Assembly (NCBI GenBank): GCA_017304685.1 | Contig: JAFKLR010000004.1 | Span: 186,001 to 250,000, forward strand | Reading direction: 5' to 3' | From: Sphingobacteriia bacterium | GTDB lineage: Bacteria > Pseudomonadota > Alphaproteobacteria > Rickettsiales > 33-17 | Length of the DNA stretch: 64,000 bases | Shown: piece after piece, positions 27,660 through 37,301 of the stretch | How positions within the stretch are numbered: position 1 is the first letter of the stretch | Layout: every line of letters starts with the position of its first letter | The notes under the pieces: generated by a model | The model's input: only the letters and a program-made list of their open reading frames with translations | The model's database searches: none | What the model was told of the DNA's origin: nothing | Made by a program: the position numbers and the translations under genes

Positions 27660-29096
27660 ATGTTTGAAAATTCCATACTCGCTAAAGCTTTCTTAAAAAA
27701 TGATCTTTCAGAAGAATTTTTAGAGCAAACAACTAAAAATTCATTATCAAATTTTGATGATGGTGAATTATTTTTAGAATATGTAGAATCTGAAAAAATT
27801 ATACTTGATGATCGAAAAATTAAAACCGCAAATTATTCTGTTTATTCAGGATTTGGTATTAGAGGTGTTATTGATGAATTGGTAACTTATGCTCATTCAT
27901 CTAAACTTTCACAAGAAGAAATTTTAAATGCTTCTCAAGCTATTATTAGTATGAAGCAATCTAATTGTAGCAATAATTTGTCTCTTAATAATACTAAAAG
28001 TAATTATCCAAGATTATACATGGAAGAAAATCCGTTATTAGGAGTATCTTTTGATAAAAAAGTAGAAATTTTAAAGAATATTGATGAATATCTTCGTAGT
28101 AAAAATGAACTAGTTAAACAAGTTTCAGCTGGGATAATAGGTGAATGGCAAGTTGTTTGTATTATACGACCTAATGGCGAAAAATTTTATGATTTTAGAC
28201 CGCTTGTAAGATTAAATATTTCTGCGGTAGTAGGAAAAGACGGTAAACAAGAAGGCGGTTCTGACGGTAAAGGTGGAAGATTTAATTACAATGTTATTCT
28301 AAATGAAAATGAGTGGAAATCACAAGCTGATGAAGCTTTAAGACAAGCGCTAGTATGCCTTGAAGCAAAAGATGCCCCAGCAGGTGAAATGCCTGTTGTA
28401 CTTGGTCCTGGCTGGCCTGGTGTGTTACTTCATGAAGCAGTAGGTCATGGACTTGAAGGAGATTTTAATCGTAAAAAACTTTCTGCTTTTCATAACCTTT
28501 TAGGTAAACAAGTTGCATCTAAAGGTGTAACTGTAATTGATGATGGAACAATGCAAGATAGACGCGGCTCACTTTCAATTGATGATGAAGGAACCCCTAC
28601 AGAAAAAACTGTTTTAATCGAAGATGGAATTCTAAAGGGCTTTATGCAAGACAGGCTTAATGCAAGGCTAATGAATGTTCAAGCAACTGGAAACGGTAGA
28701 CGTGAAAGCTATGCATGCCAACCAATGCCTCGTATGACCAATACCTATATGTTAGGTGGCAATTCAAACCCTGCAGATATTATTAAATCGGTTAAAAAGG
28801 GATTATATGCAGTAAGCTTTGGCGGAGGGCAAGTTGATATTACTTCTGGTAAATTTGTTTTCTCTGCATCGGAAGCTTATTTAATTGAAGATGGAAAAAT
28901 TTCTCATCCAGTAAAAGGCGCAACTTTAATTGGCAATGGCCCAGATGCTTTAACAAAAATTGAAGCAATCGGTAATGATATGAAATTAGATAAAGGTATA
29001 GGAACATGTGGTAAAAATGGCCAGAGCGTTCCTGTTGGAGTTGGCCAACCTACTTTACTTCTAAGCTCAATGACAGTTGGCGGCACAGCGGTTTAG
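27660..29096 (+). CDS. tldD: Metalloprotease TldD
   Basis: Zinc protease subunit of the TldD/TldE pair, which processes modified peptides and the antitoxin CcdA in E. coli. The metal site HEAVGHGLEGDF (HExxxH) is intact near residue 256. Other family blocks are YSGFGIRGV, GEMPVVLGPGWPGVLLHEA, DDEGTPT and the C-terminal IGTCGKNGQSVPVGVGQP. Length 478 is typical. It diverges from the oxidase operon across 122 bases. Confidence 0.96.
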   Translation: MFENSILAKAFLKNDLSEEFLEQTTKNSLSNFDDGELFLEYVESEKIILDDRKIKTANYSVYSGFGIRGVIDELVTYAHSSKLSQEEILNASQAIISMKQSNCSNNLSLNNTKSNYPRLYMEENPLLGVSFDKKVEILKNIDEYLRSKNELVKQVSAGIIGEWQVVCIIRPNGEKFYDFRPLVRLNISAVVGKDGKQEGGSDGKGGRFNYNVILNENEWKSQADEALRQALVCLEAKDAPAGEMPVVLGPGWPGVLLHEAVGHGLEGDFNRKKLSAFHNLLGKQVASKGVTVIDDGTMQDRRGSLSIDDEGTPTEKTVLIEDGILKGFMQDRLNARLMNVQATGNGRRESYACQPMPRMTNTYMLGGNSNPADIIKSVKKGLYAVSFGGGQVDITSGKFVFSASEAYLIEDGKISHPVKGATLIGNGPDALTKIEAIGNDMKLDKGIGTCGKNGQSVPVGVGQPTLLLSSMTVGGTAV

Positions 29097-29140
29097 ATTA
29101 TACTTAATATTTGATTTAATTAAATGATTTTATTATATTT

Positions 29141-29236
29141 CATTTATCACCAGGGGTGCCTTTGGGCTGAGAGAACTTTTAAAGTTCAACTCTAAAACTT
29201 GATTCTAGGTAATACTAGCGTAAGGAGCGTGAAGAA
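29141..29236 (+). promoter_or_regulatory. TPP (THI-box) riboswitch aptamer
   Basis: The conserved thiamine pyrophosphate aptamer pieces occur in the right order: AGGGGTGCC (29152-29160), GGCTGAGA (29165-29172), a variable stem (AACTTT..AAAGTT), CTTGATTCTAGGTAATACTAGCG, here split as CTTGAT and GGTAATACTAGC, and TAAGGAGCGTG. TCAC (29147-29150) and GTGA (29229-29232) form helix P1. It lies between tldD and an MFS importer gene whose start is about 60 bases downstream. Confidence 0.93.
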
Positions 29237-29237
29237 T

Positions 29238-29289
29238 ATGGTAATTATATTTTTACCATCACTCCATGGTGACATTTTAAACATGGAGT
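29238..29289 (+). promoter_or_regulatory. Expression platform hiding the ribosome site
   Basis: ATGGTAA (29238-29244) pairs with TTACCAT (29253-29259). ACTCCATG (29261-29268) pairs with CATGGAGT (29282-29289), which contains the GGAG ribosome site of the next gene. TTACCAT can instead pair with ATGGTGA (29266-29272), which would break the second hairpin and free GGAG. No T-run follows, so control is probably at translation. The switch model is inference from base pairing. Confidence 0.75.
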
Positions 29290-29293
29290 ATTT

Positions 29294-30553
29294 ATGGCAA
29301 AAATTTCTAAAAAAGATTCTTCAATTTTAATTGCAAATATATTAGACCATTTTGATACAGCAATTTATGGACTACTTGCACCTATTCTTGCTCCTTTGTT
29401 TTTCCCAAAATTTATTCCTGAAGTCCAATTAATTTTAGCATATAGTGTTTTAGCTACTTCTTTATTTACCCGCCCATTAGGTGCTTTTATATTTGGAATT
29501 TTAGCAAAAAATAGTGGACCTGCTATTGCGCTTACCTATTCTTTAATGGGAGTTGCTATAACTACTTTTTTTATCGGTTGTCTTCCAACTTATGAAACAC
29601 TTGGTTGGATTGCACCTTTTTGTTTAATTTTGTTAAGAATGATAAAAGGATTATGTGCATCTGGTGAAAGTACAATTGCAAGCCTTTATATTATTGAAAA
29701 CAAACCAAAAGCAATTTCTGTATCTCATTCAAATTTTTATAATTCAACTACAGTTTTAGGTATCTTACTTGCATCTTTAATAACCGTAATAGTTACAAAT
29801 TTTAAAGCTAATGAATATTTATGGCGTATACCCTTTTTATTAGGAGCCTTCACGGGATTTATTGCATATCGATTAAGAAAAGAATTAAGATATTTTGAGA
29901 AACAAAAAACTAGTATTTTTAAATTCTATTCTTTTTCAAATTTAATTTTTTTATGGAAAAATAAATATCTAGTTTTACGCATTGCTATAATTGATGGCTT
30001 TTCTTATTTAACTTATAGCGTTCCTTTTGTTTTTATGAATGCTTTTATACCGCTTATTAGTTCAATAAGCTTAGAATCAATGATGTATTATAATAGCATT
30101 CTCCTTATTCTTGATTTTTTATTAATACCAATAATTAGTAAAATAATTAGAAGATTTAAATTTGCGAGTGTAATGATACTATCTTCCTTTATATTTTCAT
30201 TTACTCTTCCATTTTTATTTTATTATGCGGAAAATTCTTCAATTTACTACGTAACATTTATTCGCATTTGGATAATAATTTTAGGAGTAACTTATCTAAC
30301 TCCACTAAATGTTTGGTTAAATTCATTATTTAATTCAAATGATAAATATTTTCTAATTGGAATTGGTAGATCTTTAGGATCTACAATAATAGGTCGCTCA
30401 CTTCCTATGATATGTTTATCTATTTGGCATTTTACGCATAGTATTTTTTTAACTATTTTGTATATAAGCTTACTTGGAATTATGACTTTAATAACGATAA
30501 TATCTTTAAAAAATGTTTCTAATATTTCTCTGCAATCCAAACTAAATGATTAG
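29294..30553 (+). CDS. MFS importer under TPP riboswitch control, probable thiamine-type uptake
   Basis: Twelve-helix carrier of 419 residues in the ProP-like group; DHFDTAIYGLLAP near the start aligns with the carrier at 3138. The motif A loop that normally reads GxxxDRxGRR is degenerate here (GILAKNSGPAIAL), unlike the paralogue. A TPP aptamer and an SD-sequestering hairpin control its translation, so its cargo is most likely thiamine, a thiamine phosphate or a precursor. The start ATG follows GGAG by five bases. The 3' end overlaps the convergent methyltransferase by 35 bases. Confidence 0.88.
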   Translation: MAKISKKDSSILIANILDHFDTAIYGLLAPILAPLFFPKFIPEVQLILAYSVLATSLFTRPLGAFIFGILAKNSGPAIALTYSLMGVAITTFFIGCLPTYETLGWIAPFCLILLRMIKGLCASGESTIASLYIIENKPKAISVSHSNFYNSTTVLGILLASLITVIVTNFKANEYLWRIPFLLGAFTGFIAYRLRKELRYFEKQKTSIFKFYSFSNLIFLWKNKYLVLRIAIIDGFSYLTYSVPFVFMNAFIPLISSISLESMMYYNSILLILDFLLIPIISKIIRRFKFASVMILSSFIFSFTLPFLFYYAENSSIYYVTFIRIWIIILGVTYLTPLNVWLNSLFNSNDKYFLIGIGRSLGSTIIGRSLPMICLSIWHFTHSIFLTILYISLLGIMTLITIISLKNVSNISLQSKLND

Positions 30554-31109
30554 GTTGATCTTCCTCAAAAAGAATTACATTAAAATTATTTTCTTCGAGT
30601 AGTTTATTATACTCTTCAGGAGAAAAACTATAATAAGAAAATTTTTCACCTAACATATCGGCATTAAGTATTTCGATATTTTCGCTGCCTGTAGTAAACA
30701 CTACTCTACCAGAATATTTTAACCAATCTGAAAATTTAGCTATCATTAATTCTTGATCATTATGAGGTAAATGAAAAAAACTATCCCAAGCAATTACAAC
30801 ATCAAATTTTTTATCAAATTCAATTGTTCTCATATCACCAAAAATAATTTCAAGCTTAGTTAAATTTTCTTTTGCTTTTTTAAGAAGTTCTTTGGAACTA
30901 TCAACACCGGTTACATTAAAATTTTTGTCTATTAAATAAGAAGCTATTGGTTCACCTGTACCACAACCTAAATCTAAAATATGTGAATCTTCTAATAAAT
31001 TTTCTGTCAAAATATCTAAATATATTTTTTCTTTTTCTAAATTTTTTGTACGAGCTAAATCAAAATCTTTGGCAATTTTATCATAATTTTTGCCTTGATC
31101 ATTTGACAT
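30519..31109 (-). CDS. Class I SAM-dependent methyltransferase
   Basis: 196 residues. The SAM-binding motif I is ILDLGCGTGEPIASYL (about 40-55), followed by the acidic loop VTGVDSSKELL, FGDMRTIEF and WDSFFHLPH (motif IV region). It is a small stand-alone methyltransferase of the UbiE/type-11 group; the substrate cannot be told. It is 16 bases after rimK on the same strand and its end overlaps the convergent MFS gene. Confidence 0.85.
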   Translation of the reverse strand: MSNDQGKNYDKIAKDFDLARTKNLEKEKIYLDILTENLLEDSHILDLGCGTGEPIASYLIDKNFNVTGVDSSKELLKKAKENLTKLEIIFGDMRTIEFDKKFDVVIAWDSFFHLPHNDQELMIAKFSDWLKYSGRVVFTTGSENIEILNADMLGEKFSYYSFSPEEYNKLLEENNFNVILFEEDQPNHLVWIAEKY

Positions 31110-31125
31110 TTAAATTTACCATAAT

Positions 31126-32004
31126 TTAAAATTGGGATTTAATGAATTTTATTATACTTCCCGCAACGTCAATTCCTGTTACAGTTTCAATTCCTTTAAG
31201 GCCTGGGGATGAATTTACTTCAATAACCATTGAGCCATTATTTGATCTTAAAATATCAACTCCAGCTATACCTAAACCCATTACTCTTGCAGCGCTTATT
31301 GCCATATGAATTTCTTCATCAGTTAGAACAACCGGTTCTCCTACTCCACCTTGATGTAAATTTGCTCTAAATTCACCAGGCTTCATAGCTTTTCTTTCCA
31401 TACTGGCAACAACTTTATCACCAATTACAAAACATCTAATGTCTGAACCTGAAGCTTCTTTTATATACTCTTGAATAAGGATATTTGCTTTTGCACCTTT
31501 AAAGGCATTTATAACATTTTCTGCCATTCTATTATCTTGCGCTAAAACTACACCCACACCTTGTGTACCTTCGAGTAACTTAATAATTAGAGGTGCTCCA
31601 CCAACTATCCTAATTAATTCTGAAGTGTCTTCATGTGAATGACCAAAAGCGGTTATAGGGATATTAATTCCATTTTTAGCAAGCAATTGTAAACATCTAT
31701 ATTTATCACGTGAATTTACAATGCCTGCTGAAGAATTAGCAGTGTAAACTTCCATCATTTCAAATTGTCTTACAACTGCTGCGCCATAAAATGTTATAGA
31801 AGCACCAATACGAGGAATTACTACATTTACATTATCTAATTCTTCTCCACCACGAAGCCAAACTTTAGCCCCTTTAGGAGAAGAACCCATGTAACATTTT
31901 AAAGTATCAATAATTCTAATCTGAAACCCTTTTTCTCGTGCTGCTTCGATTAATCTTTTATGAGAATAAAGATTCGGGTTCCTAGCAAGAAGTGCTATAT
32001 TCAT
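31126..32004 (-). CDS. rimK: RimK-type ATP-grasp ligase
   Basis: ATP-grasp enzyme of the family that adds glutamates to the C-terminus of ribosomal protein S6. Family blocks are [16 protein letters not shown] at the start, [18 protein letters not shown] with the ATP-binding lysine and Gly loop, [30 protein letters not shown], and [21 protein letters not shown] with the metal-binding Glu and Asn. Length 292 is near the E. coli protein (300). Its ATG overlaps the secB stop (TAATG). Confidence 0.92.
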   Translation of the reverse strand: MNIALLARNPNLYSHKRLIEAAREKGFQIRIIDTLKCYMGSSPKGAKVWLRGGEELDNVNVVIPRIGASITFYGAAVVRQFEMMEVYTANSSAGIVNSRDKYRCLQLLAKNGINIPITAFGHSHEDTSELIRIVGGAPLIIKLLEGTQGVGVVLAQDNRMAENVINAFKGAKANILIQEYIKEASGSDIRCFVIGDKVVASMERKAMKPGEFRANLHQGGVGEPVVLTDEEIHMAISAARVMGLGIAGVDILRSNNGSMVIEVNSSPGLKGIETVTGIDVAGSIIKFIKSQF

Positions 32005-32444
32005 TAATTTATAGATTGTTCGTTATCTTGTTGATACAATTTTGTAAAATCAATTGGCTTTAACATAAGCGGAGGAAAGCCCCCGTCTCTAGTTGCATCG
32101 CTCACAATTGCTCTTACAAAAGGAAATAGTAATGTCGGACAATAGATTACTAGGACATTTCTATGAAATTCTTCAGGAATTGTACTTAAATCAAATATTC
32201 CTGCGTAAGCTACTGACACTATAAAGATTGTTTCATCGGAATGATTTGTTGCAGTTGCCGTCACATTTAATACAACTTCATAATTATTTTCTTCAAATTT
32301 TTGAATATTTACATTTACATCAAGCCCGATTTTTGGTGCATCCTTTTGGATTAAGCTCATTGGTGAATTTGGGTTTTCAAAAGATAGATCTTTTAAATAT
32401 TGTGCTGTAACTTCAATATCGAATGATTCATTACTATTTTGCAT
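32004..32444 (-). CDS. secB: Protein-export chaperone SecB
   Basis: Holds unfolded preproteins for SecA. The 146-residue protein has the usual [14 protein letters not shown] block near residue 15, [11 protein letters not shown], the YAGIFDL segment and [25 protein letters not shown] in two parts, which is the SecB core. Its stop overlaps rimK by one base. SecB is typical of proteobacteria and mitochondria-related lineages. Confidence 0.95.
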   Translation of the reverse strand: MQNSNESFDIEVTAQYLKDLSFENPNSPMSLIQKDAPKIGLDVNVNIQKFEENNYEVVLNVTATATNHSDETIFIVSVAYAGIFDLSTIPEEFHRNVLVIYCPTLLFPFVRAIVSDATRDGGFPPLMLKPIDFTKLYQQDNEQSIN

Positions 32445-32454
32445 TTTTTATCCT

Positions 32455-32952
32455 TTAATTTAACTTAACTTCTTCTAAAATATTTTTAAATTCTTCAATT
32501 ATCTCTAAATATAATTTACGTTTAAATGGTACTATTATTTCAGGTAATTCATCTACGTTTACCCATTTCCAATCTGAAAACTCTGGAACTTCTTTTTGTA
32601 GGTCAATTTCATCATCCGAACCTTCAAATTTTATTAAAAACCAAAGTTGCTTTTGACCTCGATATTTCCCATCCCATAATCTTGTCATCAAATAATCTGG
32701 AAGGTCATAATAAAACCATATTTTACTTTTAGCAATTATTTTAGCAGTTTTGATTCCTGTTTCTTCATATAATTCTCTATAAGCTGCTTCTTCAGGAGTT
32801 TCACTTTCGTCTATCCCTCCTTGCGGCATCTGCCATGAGTCTGTTTTTGTATCTATACGTTTACCTACAAATACTTTGCCTTCTTTATTTGTAATCATAA
32901 GTCCGATCCCAGGACGATAGGGCAAAGTAAGGTAGTAATTATTTGTTACCAC
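32455..32952 (-). CDS. rppH: RNA pyrophosphohydrolase (Nudix)
   Basis: Removes pyrophosphate from mRNA 5' ends and so starts their decay. The protein begins YYLTLPYRPGIGLMI after a GTG start. The Nudix box is complete: GGIDESETPEEAAYRELYEETG (shown here only in its order G..E..REL.EE.G, at about residues 45-66). DSWQMPQGG precedes it, as in RppH. Length 165 is typical. In alphaproteobacteria it commonly sits beside ctpA and the divergent deacetylase, as here. Confidence 0.95.
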   Translation of the reverse strand: MVTNNYYLTLPYRPGIGLMITNKEGKVFVGKRIDTKTDSWQMPQGGIDESETPEEAAYRELYEETGIKTAKIIAKSKIWFYYDLPDYLMTRLWDGKYRGQKQLWFLIKFEGSDDEIDLQKEVPEFSDWKWVNVDELPEIIVPFKRKLYLEIIEEFKNILEEVKLN

Positions 32953-32975
32953 TACTTTTTCTCTTTTAAAAAATC

Positions 32976-34007
32976 TTATTTAAACAATTCACTAATATTT
33001 ACAATACTTATTTTATCATCATCTTTATGTGAATCAATCCAATTACTAATTATTTTGATGGAAATTGGATAAGGCCTTGCGATAGCGAATGCATAACCAG
33101 TACTAAGTGCTGTATCATATAGTATTTTCATTCTGGTTTCAATTGCTTCATTTGTTAATTCATAATCTATTACAATTGGGTTAGTTAAATATCTAACTTT
33201 ACTTCCTTTTAAATTTTTAGTTGCATCAAGAGTTAAGCTATCGCTGTATATTAATTTATATCCCTTCTCTGCAATTGTTTTATAAACGGCTAAAGCTTTA
33301 TCTGATGAACTAAACTTTTCATTTCCAAAAGTATAAAAACCATTAAGTTTATTAAATTTTTTAATAATATTATTTAAATTATCAAAATTCTGCTTATTAG
33401 TATTATAACTTAAAATTGATAAAAAACCTTTATCTTCATTTTTGTAATCTATTGGTTCTAGGGGTAATTCTACATAAATTTCGTGATTCTCACTAACAAA
33501 TTCATTTTCCCAATAAGGAATATTAGCTGAGTAAGGAGAAATTCCTATACCTACATATGGCTGTAAACTAAAAGCCATTTTTGTTGCAGACTCACTTAGA
33601 CCAAGATTTATTACTAAAAAACCTATTTTAGGTTTAAATTTATTAACAGCTGCTTGTTGTTGAGATGCTGCTGCATTGGCAGATGTTTCTGTAGCTGGAT
33701 GCTTATTTGGTATGTTATTACTTGCCTCTCCTTCTACCTTGTTGATTGAAGGTGTTTCAATTTTTATTTCTTCTGCAGTTGTTTTCTCTTTTTCACCAGG
33801 CCTATTAAATGCTAAAAACTTTAAGTTTTTTAAATCATATATAACCTTTTGTCCTTCTTTAACTGAAGTTTCATTTCTTACATTTTGAAGAAATATATAA
33901 AAATATAAAACATAAACTATACTTATAATAATTGAAAGCCAGGAGAAAAATGATAATATTCTTCTAATATTAAAAATAACTTTAAGTTTATTACTAAAAC
34001 TACTCAT
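32976..34007 (-). CDS. Divergent polysaccharide deacetylase family protein
   Basis: 343 residues with an N-terminal membrane helix (LSIIISIVYVLYFYIF) and a low-complexity linker of Ala/Gln/Glu (about 70-120). The deacetylase-like barrel begins IGFLVINLGLSESATKMA and includes GISPYSANIPYW, YVELPLEPIDY, LNGFYTFGN and FAIARPYP. This is the divergent deacetylase family (PF04748) found directly after ctpA in alphaproteobacteria. Its ATG overlaps the ctpA stop. A periplasmic cell-wall role is likely; activity is unproven for the family. Confidence 0.88.
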   Translation of the reverse strand: MSSFSNKLKVIFNIRRILSFFSWLSIIISIVYVLYFYIFLQNVRNETSVKEGQKVIYDLKNLKFLAFNRPGEKEKTTAEEIKIETPSINKVEGEASNNIPNKHPATETSANAAASQQQAAVNKFKPKIGFLVINLGLSESATKMAFSLQPYVGIGISPYSANIPYWENEFVSENHEIYVELPLEPIDYKNEDKGFLSILSYNTNKQNFDNLNNIIKKFNKLNGFYTFGNEKFSSSDKALAVYKTIAEKGYKLIYSDSLTLDATKNLKGSKVRYLTNPIVIDYELTNEAIETRMKILYDTALSTGYAFAIARPYPISIKIISNWIDSHKDDDKISIVNISELFK

Positions 34008-35326
34008 TTCTTCTTTCCTGTAGAGCTATATATATCTATAGTTTTTATTACATCTATTGCTCTTGCTAATTGAAAATCTTGTTCATACATTTCATTTAGT
34101 TTCTTTTCTTGCTCTGAAATTTCTTTTTCAGGACTTACCTTTTCAAGATGTCTGTGCAAGGTTGATTCATGGATTTTAAGTTTAGCTGGAGCAGCCTTTT
34201 CTATTTTGGCTTGTTCTACATAAATATCCGGGGTTATTCCTTCTGCTTGAATAGATTTATCGGCTGGAGTGTAGTATCTAGCAGTTGTAATCTTCATCGC
34301 ACCTCCATTACTCATTGGCATTACAGTTTGAACTGAACCTTTACCAAATGATTTTGTCCCTAAAATTATAGCTCTTTTATTATCTTGAAGTGCGCCTGCA
34401 ACAATTTCAGGAGCGGAAGCTGTTCCATTATTAATTAAGACTACAATAGGTAATCCATTTGTTATGTCTCCCTTTGTAGCTGAGAATTTAAATTCTTCTT
34501 CATTATTGCGTGATTTTGTTGTAACTATTTTGCCTTCATTTAGAAAACTATCAGCAACTGCAACGGCTTGCTCTAATAATCCACCTGGATTATTTCTTAG
34601 ATCAAGGATTAAACCTTTTAGTGGTTTTTTAGCTTGCGATTTTAAAGTATCATACTCTTTTATCATAGCTTCATTGATTTTTTCATTAAAAGTATTAAGC
34701 CTTACATACGCTATATCTTCAAATAATTTTGAGCGTGTTGACCTAATTTTTATAATTTCTCTTATAAGATTTATGTCTAGCGGCTCATTTAAACCATCAC
34801 GAGTTATTGTAAGTTTTATTTCGGTACCCGCTTTTCCTTTCATTTTTTCTACAGCTTCTGTTAAGGTTAACCCAAACACAGGCTCTGTATTAATCCCTAT
34901 TATGAAATCTCCTGGTTTCATTCCTACTTTTTCTGCAGGCGTCCCTTCAATTGGGGTTACTACTTTTACTAAACCATTTTCCATAGTAACTTCCATGCCG
35001 AGTCCACCGTATTCACCCCTAGTGATTTGTCTCATATCTTCAAAACTTTTAGGGTCCCAATAAGCTGAATGTGGGTCTAAAGAAGATAACATTCCATTAA
35101 TAGCTGCTTCGATTAATTCTTTATCTGAAACTTCAGTAACGTATTCTTTCTTAACTTTTGCAAAAGATTCATAAAATAGAGCTAAGAATTCAGTAGAATT
35201 AGTACCTAATATATTTGCTACTGTACTTTTTTCACCTGAAAATTTTGCTAATGAAAAATTTGAAATTAATACTGTAAGGATAATGGTAATGAAAGTTATC
35301 GAAATTCTTCTAATATTAAAACTCAT
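34004..35326 (-). CDS. ctpA: Carboxyl-terminal processing protease (S41 family)
   Basis: Periplasmic serine protease of 440 residues. A signal/anchor helix (ISITFITIILTVLISNFSLA) is followed by a PDZ domain (GEYGGLGMEVTMENGLVKV, EGTPAEKVGMKPGD). The S41 core has LRNNPGGLL, the catalytic Ser in GTASAPEIVAGAL and the Lys in GTKSFGKGSVQT. Length is normal. It overlaps the deacetylase gene. The upstream 232-base gap (35327-35558), divergent from the AI-2E gene, has no gene and should hold both promoters. Confidence 0.95.
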   Translation of the reverse strand: MSFNIRRISITFITIILTVLISNFSLAKFSGEKSTVANILGTNSTEFLALFYESFAKVKKEYVTEVSDKELIEAAINGMLSSLDPHSAYWDPKSFEDMRQITRGEYGGLGMEVTMENGLVKVVTPIEGTPAEKVGMKPGDFIIGINTEPVFGLTLTEAVEKMKGKAGTEIKLTITRDGLNEPLDINLIREIIKIRSTRSKLFEDIAYVRLNTFNEKINEAMIKEYDTLKSQAKKPLKGLILDLRNNPGGLLEQAVAVADSFLNEGKIVTTKSRNNEEEFKFSATKGDITNGLPIVVLINNGTASAPEIVAGALQDNKRAIILGTKSFGKGSVQTVMPMSNGGAMKITTARYYTPADKSIQAEGITPDIYVEQAKIEKAAPAKLKIHESTLHRHLEKVSPEKEISEQEKKLNEMYEQDFQLARAIDVIKTIDIYSSTGKKK

Positions 35327-35558
35327 AATTTAACTTAACTCTTATATAAATGTTATATATTTTCTCATTTTTATCTAATTATAAAGCATTTCTGCTTTTA
35401 ATTAACTTTTTTACATTTCTTACTACAATTTAAATTTAACAAATTTTTCATTTTTGTAACTCTATATTGTCTTATTCTTATATCTTGATATTATTGTAAA
35501 AATAAATTTATTCAACAGAACTTTAAAAGAAAATTATTTTGTTATTAAGAAATTATTT

Positions 35559-36605
35559 ATGAAAAATTACGCAATTGTTACTTTTTTAATAGTATTATCG
35601 ATTTTGGGTTTATATTTAATTCAAGATATACTATTCCCTTTTATAATAGGTATAATACTTTCCTATCTCTTTAACCCACTTACCGAATGGTTAGTTAAAC
35701 ATAAAGTTAACAGAAGTGTAGCAAGTGCAATTGTGGTATTAGTTATTTCATGCTTTTTATTATTAATATTAATTAGTTTCATTCCATTAATTGCTGCTCA
35801 AGTAGTTTCATTTATTAGTCAAGCTCCTAAATATTTTGTGAACATTAAGTCGTTTATTATTTCGAAAATTTTTCCATTTTCAAATATTATAAGCGAAGAA
35901 AGTATCTATAGTTATTTTAAAAGAAATTTGCCAAATTATAGTGATGAAATAGCTATTAATGCTAAAAATAGCTTGATAGGTATTCTTTCTTCAGGCGCTG
36001 AATTAATTAATTTTATTGCTCTTATATTTGTGACACCAATCGTTATGTATTATATCTTAAAAGATTGGAATACTATAAGACAATACTCTTTTAAATTAAT
36101 ACCTTTAAAATATAAAGAATCGATAAATCTATTTATTTACGATGTTGATAAAGTACTTTCAGGCTATTTAAGAGGTCAATTATTAGTTATACTTACAATG
36201 ATTGTTTATTATGTAGTAGCCTTATCGATATTAGGAATTCATAACAGTATAGTATTGGGGATTGCATGTGGAGCACTCACTCTAATACCGTATGTAGGAG
36301 CTATATTTTCATGTATATTATGCTCTGTAATAATATTCTTTCAATTTAACTCAATGTCGCCAGTACTTGCATGCGTTCTTATTTTTGTAATAGGTCAAAC
36401 TATTGAATCAAATATTATTGTTCCTAGGCTTATAGGTGATAAGATTAATTTAAATCCTGTATGGTTAATTTTTGCTATGATGACTGGAGGAACACTTTTT
36501 GGTATAACTGGAATTATCCTTGCTGTACCTATAGCAGGCATTGTTGGAGTGGCTTCACGTCATATGACAAAGGCATATATAAAATCTAATTTTTATTTAA
36601 ACTAA
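35559..36605 (+). CDS. AI-2E family permease
   Basis: Inner-membrane protein of 348 residues with about eight helices. The N-terminal block PFIIGIILSYLFNPLTEWL and the late FVIGQTIESNIIVPRLIGDKI-type block (seen in two pieces) are family signatures, along with LIPYVGAIF and GGTLFGITGIILAVPIAG. Members export AI-2, indole or sodium, and the substrate is not predictable. In alphaproteobacteria this gene commonly precedes the HdaA homologue, which follows here after 7 bases. Confidence 0.93.
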   Translation: MKNYAIVTFLIVLSILGLYLIQDILFPFIIGIILSYLFNPLTEWLVKHKVNRSVASAIVVLVISCFLLLILISFIPLIAAQVVSFISQAPKYFVNIKSFIISKIFPFSNIISEESIYSYFKRNLPNYSDEIAINAKNSLIGILSSGAELINFIALIFVTPIVMYYILKDWNTIRQYSFKLIPLKYKESINLFIYDVDKVLSGYLRGQLLVILTMIVYYVVALSILGIHNSIVLGIACGALTLIPYVGAIFSCILCSVIIFFQFNSMSPVLACVLIFVIGQTIESNIIVPRLIGDKINLNPVWLIFAMMTGGTLFGITGIILAVPIAGIVGVASRHMTKAYIKSNFYLN

Positions 36606-36612
36606 AATTTTC

Positions 36613-37275
36613 ATGTACACCCAATTTTCTTTACCTATTGATATACCCAATATCGATGATTCAGGTTTTTTAAAATCGGAATGTAATAGCTTTGCTTGTA
36701 AATTTGTTGAATCCTGGCCTAGTATTCTTACTAATTATTATATAACTATTTTAACTGGTGAAAAAAAGTGTGGAAAAACTACCCTTCTACATTTATGGCA
36801 AAATAAAAATAAGGCTTTTGAAATCAAACCTATTAAACATTTAGATAAAATTATTCAATCCCTTGAAAATAATAAATATTTTATTATTGATGACATATTT
36901 AGATGGAGTAAACTTCAAGAACAGCTTTTGCATATAATAAATTATGTTGTAAACAACAAAAAACACTTACTTATAACCAATAACTATACAAATTTTAATG
37001 AGATATTCAATTTAACAGATTTAGCTTCACGTTTGTCTTCTTTCAATGTTATAAAAATTGAATCAGTCGATAGTTCCTTAGCAAAACAATTACTCATGAA
37101 AAATTTTATTCAATATCAAATTAGACTTAAAAAAGAATTTATTGACTTTATTATTGACAATTACGAGCTTTCGTATTCTTTAATTGAAGAGATAAGCAAG
37201 AAAATTATTGACTATATAGTAAATAATAATAATAAAAACCTTACGCTAAAAATGCTTAAAGAAATTATAACATAA
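36613..37275 (+). CDS. hdaA: HdaA, DnaA-related replication-control AAA protein
   Basis: 220 residues. It opens YTQFSLPIDIP, which contains the QFxLP-type clamp-binding motif of Hda proteins, then a P-loop LTGEKKCGKTTLLHLW and a Walker B YFIIDDIF. There is no C-terminal DNA-binding domain, which separates it from DnaA. With the beta clamp, Hda-type proteins make DnaA hydrolyse ATP and so prevent re-initiation. It is linked with the AI-2E gene as in other alphaproteobacteria. An oriC lies elsewhere in this window. Confidence 0.87.
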   Translation: MYTQFSLPIDIPNIDDSGFLKSECNSFACKFVESWPSILTNYYITILTGEKKCGKTTLLHLWQNKNKAFEIKPIKHLDKIIQSLENNKYFIIDDIFRWSKLQEQLLHIINYVVNNKKHLLITNNYTNFNEIFNLTDLASRLSSFNVIKIESVDSSLAKQLLMKNFIQYQIRLKKEFIDFIIDNYELSYSLIEEISKKIIDYIVNNNNKNLTLKMLKEIIT

Positions 37276-37301
37276 AAATTAATAAATTAAAAATTATAAA
37301 A

